A stretch of 64,000 bases of DNA from Erinaceus europaeus. Its lineage: Eukaryota; Chordata; Mammalia; Eulipotyphla; Erinaceidae. The translations under genes and the position numbers were made by a program. Positions 55,170-64,000 of this stretch are shown here, in pieces; within the stretch, counting starts at the first letter, position 1, and each line of letters begins with the position of its first letter. The notes beneath the pieces are model-generated. The model saw only the letters and a program-made list of their open reading frames with translations. It was not told the origin of the DNA and made no database searches. The stretch covers positions 97,957,445-98,021,444 of the forward strand of contig NC_080171.1 in NCBI RefSeq assembly GCF_950295315.1, written 5' to 3'.

Positions 55170-56082
55170 TTTATGTATTATGTTATGAGTTCCCTCTCTC
55201 AGTACTTTTCAAATTACTGATCACTATTGCCTGGATTGACTTGTGTCTAAGTAAGGTAATTAAAGGGTTCACAGTGGTGGAAGTTAACAGTTGTTTCAAT
55301 AGTATTTTAATACCTGAGTTGGAGCTCAGTGCTTTAAAAGCCTCTTTTTCTTTTTCTTCCTTGTAGGCTATGGGAGCCTGAGGGCTTTTAAACTACAAGT
55401 AGGCTTCCTAGCTTAATCACTGACTCCTGATCAAGAGATAAAGCAGGGTGTAGCAGAGATACTCCAGTGGTTATGCAAAGAGATTTTCACAGCCCCACTG
55501 CTATGCCACAGAGGTATAGGTCTTCTCCTGAGTTTCCTGGCTAGATCTCTGTCCCCTGGTGTCCCTCCCTGCCACTGCTCCAGATTCTGAGGGCAGTAGC
55601 AATGGAGACCCAGAGTTGCACTTGGTGAGTCTCCGGGGAGTCCTCTCCTCCCCTCAGTTGTCCCCTTGTTGGCGGAACAGACTGGAGATGGTGTCTCAAC
55701 TGACAAACTGCCTGACTGTTACCAGCCACTTAATCTCTCCCTAGGCTCCTCTCTGTCACCAGCTACATGTGTTTGCACTCACCGGTGACCTGGTGGGTTC
55801 CTGTAGTGGTTCCAATCCTGTCTCATTTTGGTTCCAGGTGGTCTCCTTTGGTATTCCTAGTTGATCCGGGAGAGGAAAGGAGACTCTCTCTCCCTGTCTA
55901 TCTCTACTTTCCTCTCAATTTCTTCTGTCCTGTTCAATAAAATGGAAAAAGAAAACAAACAAACAAACAAACAAAAACAAGACACTCTCTACTTGTCCTT
56001 TACTCCTCCCTTTCATGCTCTATGGACTCTCAACCCCTAACACATAGCATAGGAAGTGTGGGGGAAAGGAAAAGCAAATCAG

Positions 56083-56298
56083 AGGGGCTGGGTGGTGGCG
56101 CAACGAGTTGAGTGCACGTTACAGTGCACAAGAACCCGGGTTCAAGCCCCAGTCTCCACCTGCAGGGGAAAAGCTTCATAAGTGGTGAAGCAGGGCTGCA
56201 AGAGTCTCTCTGTCTCTCTCCCTCTCTATCTCCTTCCTACTCTAATTCCTGGCTATCTCTACCCAGTAAATAAATAAAGATAATTAAAAAAAAAAAAA
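56083..56298 (+). mobile_element. 'Type 2' SINE, full length
   Basis: Head 'gggtggtggcgcaacgagtt', 'ccgggttcaagccccagtct' (B box), body, 'taaataaataaagataatta' and a poly(A) tail. Confidence 0.9.
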
Positions 56299-56299
56299 A

Positions 56300-56639
56300 A
56301 GCATAGCAGAGCCCTGGTCAGTTCTTGCTCATGTGAGAGCAGTGCCATTATTCAGTGCATGTGTGGGCACTGGAGTGTGTGTTACCCCAATGAGTATTCA
56401 CACACCCCACCCAGTGTATGTGTAAGGGGGTCTATGGGAGCACCTTCTTAGCTGCTTTCTCAGACAACTTCTGCCCTCCTGAAGGAGACACCACCCCTCT
56501 CTAATATGCAGGTGCAGTTACACAAGTGGTGGGGGGAGGGGGCTCCCCTACACTGGCCTTCTGTTGGTTCCTGGGCATTTCCCAGAACTTCTGAGAGGAT
56601 GGGAGTCCCTTTCTGATAGGGCAGATGTGGTACCCTTGC
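56300..56639. other. Unique sequence, no gene seen
   Basis: No lineage repeat between the SINE and the conserved-looking block. Confidence 0.4.
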
Positions 56640-57420
56640 TTTGGGAACCCTGATAGCTGCTTTCCCCCTTTTTTCCATGGTGAAATTCACCTGCAATAAT
56701 GTCAGTGCACTTTTCAGGCTGACAGGAATCCCACCGATAATTGGGAAGAGCGGAAAATGAAAACAGTAAAATTTGCCGTGTCATACATTCACTTTTTCTG
56801 ATTGCCTGATACCCACCGTCCACTGACAGATGCTGTATTATTAACACTTGATTAAAAATCACTTCAGGTTTGAACCAGCCCGTCGAGAAGGGAGCGTCTT
56901 GACAAGACTTGTGGTTTGTGATTGACAATTAGTAATATTCGGTGTGTCACAACACAGGGAGTGTGACTTATTGGTGCTGGTGTAAGGCAACACATTTCAT
57001 CTGAGCTCCTCAAATTGGTACAGAGGAATAAGAAAGAAAAGATGGAGTCTCATTCAGCCGACTTTGATTACCAACAAAGGAGAGATTGTACATACCTGTT
57101 TCGGCATGCCCTACCTGGATTCCTTCCTATCAATCAGCCCCACGGCTGAAATCCCTTCTCTTCTTTGGGAAATGGGAGCCTCCGCAGAGCAAGGTCTCAT
57201 TATGCAACTCTCAACTTCTCTATCAGCAGCCAAATCTTTTCTGTCTGGAAATATGAAAGCTCTTTGCTCTGACGCTGCCTCTGCACCTCCAAATTGCCAG
57301 CCTGCTCCTTTTAAAACAAAAGACTTCTCACTGCTTAAAAATAAAATGATCATATCTTGATTGACGGGCTACATCCTTTTCCTTCAGTGATTTTTCTAAC
57401 TTGGTGTCAGCGGGAGTGGG
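56640..57420. promoter_or_regulatory. Strong candidate conserved non-coding element
   Basis: 780 bp free of repeats. AT-rich words ('gattgacaattagtaatatt', 'tgctgtattattaacacttg') occur with retained CpGs ('accagcccgtcgagaaggga', 'cccaccgataattgg'). Open frames on both strands (57064-57360 plus, 57111-57353 minus) are mirror artefacts. An exon is not excluded, but no splice-site pair is convincing. Confidence 0.45.
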
Positions 57421-58100
57421 ATTCAGGGGCCATCTTTTTTCTTCTTTTCTTTTTTTGTCTTGTTTCTAATTCAATGCCTTTTAAGTGCTTTTAAGAACAG
57501 TGCAATTCAAGGTTTTTCCTTTTTTGGGTCTGACCTGGATCTCATTTTTCTTTTTTTGGCTTCCTTCTCTGCTAAGATTATCCCAGCAAAGAATGGTGGT
57601 TTGCATTCGTGAGAGGTGATGAATTTAATGTGATTAACCTTTAGAAAAACTTTGGGAGAAATGGCTTGGGCTTCATTGGAAGGTTTTGCAGAATTGTGTA
57701 CCTTAACAACAGGGAAGCCGTCAGGCTATCCTACCACCTTAAGTACACTGGCTTCTCAGAACCTACCATGATCTAAAAAGCTCTTTTCCTCATTCATTTG
57801 CTCACTTGCCTTTTGATTGTCTGTCTGTTCCTACCCTGTCTTTGTTACCAAGATCCCCCACCCCCAAGGCCACTAAGAACAGAAACTATGTCTCTCCAGT
57901 TTTAGAACAGTCTCTGGCAAGTAACAAGCTCTTAATAAATGTTTGTGGAATGAATGGATGAATGAATGAGTGAATGAATAGATAATAAGGGTGGGGGCAG
58001 ACTGGAGTCAGATTCTGATGACTATCACCTACAGAAGGGGTGTTCTGTTGAGGGGAGCAAGAAGTCAGTTCTTGGGGTACCTGAGGGTTTCATTCTTTCC
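57421..58100. other. Unique sequence ending in an L2 remnant
   Basis: 57860-57985 matches the L2 3' end ('cttaataaatgtttgtggaa' then (ATGA)n). No gene seen. Confidence 0.55.
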
Positions 58101-58111
58101 TTTTTTTTTTT

Positions 58112-58258
58112 TTTAAAGATTTTATTTATTTATGAAAAAGACTGGAGGAGAGAGAAAGAACCAGACATCACTCAGGCACATGTGCTGCCGGGGATCAAAC
58201 ACTGGACCTCGTGCTTGAGAGTTCAAAACTTTGTCACTGCACCACCTCCTGGACCACT
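58112..58258 (-). mobile_element. 'Type 5' SINE
   Basis: 'aaagattttatttatttatg' tail, 'aaccagacatcactcaggca', 'ccggggatcaaacactggac' and 'ctgcaccacctcctggacc'. Confidence 0.75.
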
Positions 58259-58269
58259 TCTTTTCCCTT

Positions 58270-58335
58270 TTTTAAAAAAATTATTTATAAAATGGAGATA
58301 TTGACAAGACCATAGCATAAGAGGGGCTCCATTCT
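58270..58335 (-). mobile_element. Short L1-type 3' end
   Basis: 'tttataaaatggagatattg' then 'acaagaccatagcataagag'. Only about 60 bp, so truncated soon after priming. Confidence 0.6.
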
Positions 58336-59430
58336 TTTCTTACCCTGTTACCCTGACTTGAGCATCTTGGCTCTCCAGCTGGGCTGCCTGCCTCCTCCCC
58401 AGGGAAGGAACACAAGTTGGGCTCTCTGAGGTCAGGAGAAACAGCTTTGTTGCAGGACTCAGGACAGAGGTAAGCCAGGTCAGGGCCTGCAGGGGGGGGG
58501 GTGTTCAGAAAACATGTAGTGGTTGACAGGCGGGTGGCTACTGCTCTGCTCTCATGGGGCACTTCTGGCCAGTTTAGCCTTTGCTTGCTCTAGGTTGAAA
58601 CAATTGGTTTGCTTATTTATACATCCTTTCAATAGATCAACAAACATTTTGCTGAATCCCTAACAAAATAGTCTGCAGGCATTATTTTAGGTACTTGTCA
58701 CCCCCATTCTCTCCTGTACAGCTCAGTCCTCAGTCCTGAACACAACTTCGACTTTCCTAGCTGGACTCTTGAGAATGACCAAAATAGAAACACTCATGGT
58801 ATGGAAATATATGTATTTCCTTTGAGCACATTAGATAGCAAGACTAGGTAGCTGGTCTACTAACCAACATAATTTCAAGGTGATGACAAGTATAAAGGAT
58901 ATTCTGAGAAATTTGCAGGAACTGTAACATGCTATGAAAACATGGGTGATCTCTACTGGTGACAGTGGTGAGGCATTGCCCAGACAGCATTCAGAATGAA
59001 AGGAAACACCAGCTTTTAGCTCAAGGGGAGTCTACTTTTCCAGCAAGGTTTAGGAGTCCTGTTGTGAAGCCTAAGCTGAGGGCCAGGGATGGGAGCCAGG
59101 CAGAGGCAGTGCTAGAGACAAAGGTAAGGAGGGTTGTGAGGAGGAAGGGTGGAGGGCCACTGGGCTGACCTGAAATTGTGGGAGGACTGAACCCTGGGAT
59201 CTGAGTATGAGCCCTTCATTTAATTGTGGCACTGAACACAAGTGTCAGGCAAAGGGTAGTGGCCAGCGTGTATCACTTTCATCACAATTTAATAGCATAG
59301 TATAGCAGTTGATCACAGCTCATTCTCACCAAATGTCCAAGGCCATATAAGCTTCACTTAATGTCTCAGTTAATAAGGCTTTTATTCTCTCCATTGCGAC
59401 CCTCATTTTTCTCCCTTCCTCCCTTCATTT
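58336..59430. other. Unique sequence with a G-run, no gene seen
   Basis: A G-run lies at 58492-58500. A 93-codon minus frame over 58281-58562 starts inside repeat sequence and has no domain. Confidence 0.4.
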
Positions 59431-59490
59431 TTCTCTCTTCCTTCCTTCCTTCCTTCCTTCCTTCCTTCCTTCCTTCCTTCCTTCCTTCCA
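59400..59490. repeat. (TTCC)n microsatellite
   Basis: About 13 TTCC units with pyrimidine-rich flanks. Confidence 0.92.
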
Positions 59491-59581
59491 TCCTTCATTC
59501 CTCCCCTTGCTTGCTCTACCCTGCCCTCTCCTCCCCATTCTTTCTCTCTCCTCCCTTCTCCTTTCACTCCTCACTAGGAGT

Positions 59582-59793
59582 ATACTTTTATTACCAGATT
59601 TATTGCTTGAGCTTGGTACCTTTATGATGAATTCACCACTCCAGGTGGCCATTTTTTCCCCTTTTTAATTTTAAATTTGATAGGACAGCAAGGAATTGAG
59701 AGGGGAAGGGAAGATTGAGAAGAAAACTAGGGTTTGAACCCTAGTCCTTGCACATGGTAATGTGTGCTCAAATGGGCATGTCACTGCCTGACC
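59582..59793 (-). mobile_element. SINE with extension module, diverged
   Basis: 'ttaccagatttattgcttga', 'gatgaattcaccactccagg' and 'gtttgaaccctagtccttgc'. Confidence 0.7.
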
Positions 59794-59842
59794 TTCCTTC
59801 CTTCCTTCCTTCCTTCCTTCCTTCCTTCCTTCCTTCCTTCCC
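59794..59842. repeat. (TTCC)n microsatellite
   Basis: About 12 TTCC units at the head of the SINE on its left. Confidence 0.92.
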
Positions 59843-59905
59843 TTTCTCCTTCCCTCTTTTCCCTCCTCTTCTATTTGTGTTAAGAGATTAAGTTATCTAT
59901 TATTT

Positions 59906-60180
59906 TTCTAAAGATTTTTAAAAATATTTATTTATTCCCTTTTATTGCCCTTGTTGTTTTATTGTTGTAGTTATTATTGTTGTTGTTGGATAGGACAGAG
60001 AAATGGAGAGAGGAGGGGAAGACAGAGAAGGGGAGAGACAGACACCTGCAGACCTGCTTCACCACTTGTGAAGAGACTCCCCTGTAGGTGGGGAGATGGG
60101 GACTCGAACGGGGATTCTTACACCAGTCCTTGTGCTTTGTGCCAGCTGTGCTTAACCCGCTGTGCTACCATCCATATCAC
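59906..60180 (-). mobile_element. 'Type 1' SINE with 16-bp duplication
   Basis: TTTA and TTG tail, body 'cacctgcagacctgcttcac', head 'ttaacccgctgtgctaccat'. The repeat AAGTTATCTATTATTT is exact at 59890-59905 and 60181-60196. Confidence 0.92.
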
Positions 60181-60196
60181 AAGTTATCTATTATTT

Positions 60197-60300
60197 AGAG
60201 ATATAGAGAGAGCACCACTGGCACATGCAAAGCCAGTGATCAAACTTGGGACTTCATACTTGAGAGTCCATTGTATCCAGTGTGCCACCTCATATTTTCA
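60197..60300 (-). mobile_element. 'Type 5' SINE remnant
   Basis: 'gtgatcaaacttgggacttc', 'atacttgagagtccattgta' and 'cagtgtgccacctc'. Its tail side was hit by the SINE at 59906. Confidence 0.6.
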
Positions 60301-60663
60301 CAAGGAGTCTGGGACACAGAAGGGTCAATTCACTTGGCATAGGCCACAGAGCTTGAGGTTGGGAAAGGTGGGCATCAGGCCCAGCAGGACTAACTCCAGT
60401 GCCTAGCCTTTTTGCTAGTGGATGGTACTTACAATGTTTATTTCTTTAACTTAGGGGATTTGAAAAGGCATCAACTTATTTTCTCTTGTAAAAAAAAGAC
60501 CATGAAGTTAAATGTTTTCCCCTGTTTCAACTTACTAAAGACTTTGCCTTCTAGTTGAGTGATGTCTTTGGGTTTTTGGCCTTGGTGTATATCCTTCAGA
60601 AAAAACTGAATTCAATGTTTTTCTCATCAGATGCCACGTGCTGAACAGTGAATGTGATTTTGC

Positions 60664-60694
<31 letters not shown>

Positions 60695-61080
60695 CAGTGA
60701 TTATTACTGATTATCAATCAGTATTAATTCTTCACTGATTATTGCTATTCTTGTACTGCTTTGTTATTAGTAGGGCTCATTACAAAATAATGCACTTTAA
60801 GACCTGCTGAAGGAGTCACTACAAATGCTTGGGGCTGCTTGTATCCTCAGTGTGCTAGGGCCTTGACTTTTGCATTTTGTGACACTTCTCTGCTCTTGCT
60901 GAAAACACCTGTTTCTAGAGCTGTTTGGGTAAAATAACGCTAAGTGACACCATTCCCCCTGAATCATAAAGGAAGTCCAAGGTATAGAGATAGAAAACAT
61001 TTGAACAAAGCTCACAACTTTCTGAATAAGCTTCCACATGTCAAATGATGATTGACACATTAAATCTAAGAAAGTATTTG
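60301..61080. other. Unique sequence with (CA)n, no gene seen
   Basis: (CA)n at 60665-60692. The 129-codon minus frame at 60797-61186 overlaps the type 4 SINE at its start and has no domain. Confidence 0.45.
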
Positions 61081-61084
61081 AACA

Positions 61085-61228
61085 AGGACCAGCAAAACAG
61101 TTCACTTGGATAGTGGGCTGCTTTGCTGTGTGCAAACCTGGCCTCCACTGCACTGAAAGAAGCTTCAGTAATGTGGTCTCTTTCACGGACTCTCTGCCTC
61201 TTTCTGTGACTTTAAAACATATTAATTT
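61085..61228 (+). mobile_element. 'Type 4' SINE
   Basis: 'gttcacttggatagtgggct', 'gctttgctgtgtgcaaacct', 'ccactgcactgaaagaagct' and a TCTCTGCCTCTTTC end. Confidence 0.75.
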
Positions 61229-61596
61229 TTAAAATTATTTTATTGGGGGTATTCATGGTTTACAGTAAATACAGTTGTTACTACATGTATAACATTTCTC
61301 AGTTTTCTGTGCCTTTATTTCTCTCTCTGTTTTTCTTCATTTCTTTTTTCTTCATTAGGAGTATAGTTTCTCACCACTCTCACCACCAAAGGCCTGTGTC
61401 CTCACCCCAACCCCTTAGATAACCACTAGAGTTCTCTCAGAGTCTTAGATATGGGTCAACTTTTTTTTCTTTCACATTCTTGTTCAATTTTTTATACTTC
61501 AGATGTGAGTGAGACCATTCTGTAGTTGTTCCTTACCTCATTACTTACTTCACTAAGCATAATCTTCTCCAATTCCATCCATTTTTTTTTAAAAAA

Positions 61597-61741
61597 AGAT
61601 TTTCTTTATTAATGAGAAAGATAGGAGGAGACAGAGAGAAAGACCCAGACATCACTCTGATACATGTGCTTCTGGGGATTGAACTCAGGACCTCATACTT
61701 GAGAGTCCAATGCTTTATCCACTGCGCCACCTCCCAGCCCA
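61597..61741 (-). mobile_element. 'Type 5' SINE inside older L1
   Basis: 'aaagattttctttattaatg', 'cagacatcactctgatacat' and 'cactgcgccacctcccagcc'. L1 words 'ttccatccattttt' and 'tttcatccatttta' flank it. Confidence 0.85.
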
Positions 61742-62156
61742 CAGTTTCATCCATTTTATCTCAAAGGACACAATATCATATCTTTTTTTATTGCTAAGTA
61801 ATGCTGCATTCAGTGTATATTCCATTACTTTTTTTTTATCTAGTCATCTGTTGAAGGGCATTTTGGTTGCTTCCAAATTTTGGCTATTGTGAATAAAGCT
61901 GCTATGAATATATCCCTTGGAATCAATGCTATTATATATGCATATATCCCTTGGAATCAATGCTATTAAATCCTTTGGGTAAATGCCGAGGGATGGAATT
62001 GCTGGGTGATAAGGTATTTCCATTTGTATTTGTTTAAGGATTCTCCACACTGTTCTCCATAGTGGCCATTTCAGTTTGCACTCCCTCCAGCAGTGTAGTG
62101 AGTTCCTCTCTCTCCACATCTTCCCCAACACTTATCTTTTCCTGTTTTTCTAAAAA

Positions 62157-62383
62157 CCTTATTTATTTATTTATTTATTTACTTACTTACTTATTATTGG
62201 ATAGAGACAGAGAGAAATTGAGAGGGGAAATAGAGAAGGAGAGAGATAGACAGACACTTGCAGCCCTACTTTACCATTCATGGAGCTTTCCCATTGCAGG
62301 TGGAGACTAGGAGCTTGAACTTGGGTCCTTGCACATTGTAATGTGTGCACCAAACCAGGTGCATCACTACCTGCTCCCCTCCT
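62157..62383 (-). mobile_element. 'Type 2' SINE inside older L1
   Basis: (TTTA)n tail, body, 'gagcttgaacttgggtcctt' and 'gtgcatcactacctgctccc'. The flanks 'ttcctgtttttct' and 'cctcctgttttgtt' fit a target repeat. Confidence 0.85.
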
Positions 62384-62564
62384 GTTTTGTTGATGAAACC
62401 CCATTCTCACAGGTGTGAGGTGGAATCTCAATGTGCTTTTAATTTGCATTTCTCTAATGATGATGGAATTGGAGCATTTCTGCATGTGTCTGTGGGCCAT
62501 GTGTATCTCTTCCGTAGAGAACTCTCTTTATCTTCTGACCATTTTTAATTGCTTTTTTTTTCTT

Positions 62565-62623
62565 TTTATATTTATTTATTTTATTGCCACCAGGGTTATT
62601 GCTGGAGATGAGTGCCAGCACTT
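62565..62623 (-). mobile_element. SINE extension-module fragment, target of the LINE
   Basis: 'attgccaccagggttattgc' to 'gatgagtgccagcac', the start of a SINE extension module whose remainder should lie beyond the LINE, outside this window. Confidence 0.65.
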
Positions 62624-64000
62624 TTCTTCTTCTAGCGTTTGCCCTTCTTCCGTAGCCAGTCAACAGCGTCAGGTTGAGCCTGATGTAAAGTTTCAAGACC
62701 TCCTTTGAATCTGGAGAGGTGGCAGTCGTTGACTATGTGGGTCATAGTCTGTCTGTAGCCACAGGGGCAGTTCGGGTCGTCTCTGGCTCCCCAGCGATGG
62801 AACATAGCGGCACACCGGCCATGGCCTGTTCGATAGCGATTGAGGAGGGCCCAATCATAACGTGCTAGGTCAAAGCCGGGTTGACGCTTGCAGGGGTCTG
62901 TGATGAGGTGTTTGTTCTTTACCTCAGCTGACTGCCAACTCTGTTTCCAAGAGACTGGAACAGAGAAGTTCAGTGTAGGCATAGGGGACCAGATTGGGTG
63001 ACGAGACGTCAAGCGTTGGACAGGGTGGGCGAAGATATCTGTGTATATTGGCAGGTCCAGTCGAGCGTAGATGAGGGAAATGAACTTAGATGATGCCGCA
63101 TCCCGACGAATATCTGGCGGGGCGATGTTGCTAAGAACTGGCAGCCATGGAACCGGGGTGGAACGGATAGTTCCAGAAATTATCCTCATGGAGGAATATA
63201 ATTTGGAATCGACCAAGTGGACATGGGGGCTACGGAACCATACTGGGGCACAGTATTCTGCAGTGGAATAGCATAATGCCAGAGATGATGATCGTAGTGT
63301 GGAAGCGCTCGCGTCCCATGAGGAGCTGGCCAGTCTTGCAATGATGTTATTCCTCGCGCCCACCTTTGCTGCAGTTTTTATGAGATGTTTGTGAAATGAC
63401 AGAGTGCGATCGAGAGTAACGCCAAGATAGACTGGCTGGGCTTCATGCCGGATTCTCATATCGCCAAGCTGCACATTAAGCTCATGCGAGGCTGAGGCAT
63501 GGTGTAGATGGAAAACAGATGATACCGTTTTTGCAGTGCTAGGGATTAGTCACCATTTTTTACAGTAATCATATATCAGAGACATGTCTTTCGTGAGTGT
63601 TTCCTCGAGGATGTCGAACTTTGATGCCTGAGTTGCACAGCAGATGTCATCAGCGTAGATGAACTTCCTTGAAGAGGTTTCTGGGAGGTCATTGATGTAA
63701 ATACTAAATAGCGTAGGAGCCAGAACAGAGCCCTGGGGGAGGCCACTTGAGACAAGTCTCCATCTGCTAGACTTGTCACCCAGATGCACCTGGAATCTTC
63801 TGTTTTGGAGAAGAAACGATATAGTGTTGGCCACCCATGGAGGCAGGCATCTTGAGATCTTGACTAGGAGACCACGGTGCCAGACCGTGTCATAGGCTGC
63901 TGTGAGATCAACAAAGACAGCACCCGTCTTTAAATTCTTCTGGAATCCATTTTCAATGTAAGTTGAGAGGGCCAGGGCTTGTTCACAGGTAGATCTTCCT
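62624..64000 (-). mobile_element. Jockey-type LINE, 3' 1.4 kb, runs off the edge
   Basis: It begins in element sense beyond 64000 and ends with the TAG (62632-62634) and a short (GAA)n tail inside a SINE fragment. It is non-L1: the tail is GAA repeats rather than poly(A), and the RT carries YADD rather than FADD. Its last 382 bp match 39714-40095 at 375 positions. The 5' end and target repeat lie outside the window. Confidence 0.92.
62632..64000 (-). pseudogene. Reverse transcriptase ORF of Jockey-type LINE, one in-frame stop, partial
   Basis: About 455 codons are visible, open from the window edge except for one TGA (63550-63552). In order: RT motif A 'VFVDLTAAYDTVWH' (about 63877-63918), motif B 'SGLPQGSVLAPTLF' (about 63700-63752), motif C 'FIYADDICCATQ' (YADD at 63646-63657), the thumb region 'YLGVTLDRTLSFHKHL', 'IAPPDIRRDAA', then 'ALLNRYRTGHGR' and a C-terminal Cys/His motif 'NCPCGYRQTMTHIVNDC' (about 62722-62775). 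The enzyme would copy element RNA at a nicked target. The catalytic Asp residues are present. The TGA follows 'YCKKW', and both sides keep the same frame. I place it in the Jockey superfamily; the exact clade (Jockey, Rex1, Daphne or Kiri) is unresolved. Confidence 0.9.

Larger units (their letters stand above)
50034..55884 (-). mobile_element. Near full-length LINE-1 (5.85 kb), inactive
   Basis: It reads on the minus strand: 5' UTR (about 55170-55884), ORF1 (55169-54241), ORF2 (54139-50334), 3' UTR and A-tail (50034-50333). An 11-bp repeat TCTCTCTCCCT at 50023-50033 and 55885-55895 marks the ends, though its low complexity weakens this. Both ORFs are broken by frameshifts and stops. It is the same subfamily as the tail at 13497. 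Confidence 0.9.
49955..55975 (+). mobile_element. 5'-truncated SINE split by the full L1
   Basis: Left part 49955-50033 has 'cacctgcaggggggaaagct'-like body to 'ctttctctctcccttt'. Right part 55885-55950 continues with 'tctctactttcctctcaatt' and the tail. Imperfect outer repeats 'aagacactgcctac' (about 49960) and 'aagacactctctac' (about 55979) bracket it. Confidence 0.65.
61235..62560 (-). mobile_element. Older 5'-truncated L1 with two nested SINEs
   Basis: Reversed 3' UTR and ORF2 end: 'gcattcagtgtatattccat', 'ggttgcttccaaattttggc', 'gagggatggaattgctgggt', 'actgttctccatagtggcca' and 'aatttgcatttctctaatga'. It is interrupted at 61597-61741 and 62157-62383. A 26-bp segment is tandemly repeated at 61909-61934 and 61943-61968. 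Frames are broken. Confidence 0.85.

Noticed and set aside
62624..64000. BovB/RTE as identity of the second LINE
   Set aside because: The visible RT and C-terminal residues do not follow the BovB pattern, while 'VFVDLTAAYDTVW', 'LPQGSVLAPTLF' and the C-terminal Cys/His motif fit the Jockey superfamily.

Overview
The window is 64 kb of mammalian nuclear DNA in which I find no host protein-coding exon, rRNA gene or functional tRNA gene. It is packed with young tRNA-derived SINEs whose heads and bodies I recognise as those of the hedgehog genome, next to hedgehog-type L1 copies and old pan-mammalian MIR, L2, L1M and MLT1 remnants. The likely source is Erinaceus (Eulipotyphla). This rests on recognising the SINE consensus, not on a search.

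Layout. 1-5 kb is mostly unique sequence with MIR remnants and a long GA tract. 5-20 kb alternates SINEs, an ancient L1M (about 11.8-12.9 kb), two 5'-truncated younger L1 tails (13.5-14.1 and 16.5-17.6 kb) and simple repeats. 20-24.4 kb is largely unique. 24.4-34.8 kb is SINE-rich, with a 5'-truncated plus-strand L1. 34.8-36.2 and 38.1-41.9 kb are repeat-poor, and the second stretch holds two blocks that look like conserved non-coding elements. 41.9-49.9 kb is again SINE-rich, with an MLT1 LTR and L1 3' regions. 50.0-55.9 kb is a near full-length but broken L1, nested inside a SINE. 56.6-57.4 kb is another conserved-looking block. 61.2-62.6 kb is an older L1 carrying two SINEs.

The most unusual content is a second LINE lineage, distinct from L1, L2 and BovB. 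Its reverse transcriptase is of the Jockey-superfamily type common in invertebrates. Four insertions of it lie in this window: a 1.4-kb piece running off the right edge with one in-frame stop (62624-64000), a 396-bp 5'-truncated copy (39700-40095), a 22-bp insertion consisting only of the 3' terminus (42731-42752), and a 185-bp element (19004-19188). The last joins an otherwise unseen 133-nt head, including a start codon, to the LINE's last 52 nt. The three complete insertions have 11-12 bp target-site duplications. The two long copies differ at 7 of 382 positions, so the family was active recently. The ORF stop codon is followed directly by a (GAA)n tail, with no other 3' UTR.

The repeat-poor, AT-rich conserved-looking blocks suggest an intron or gene desert near a developmental regulator. 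Nothing visible names that gene.
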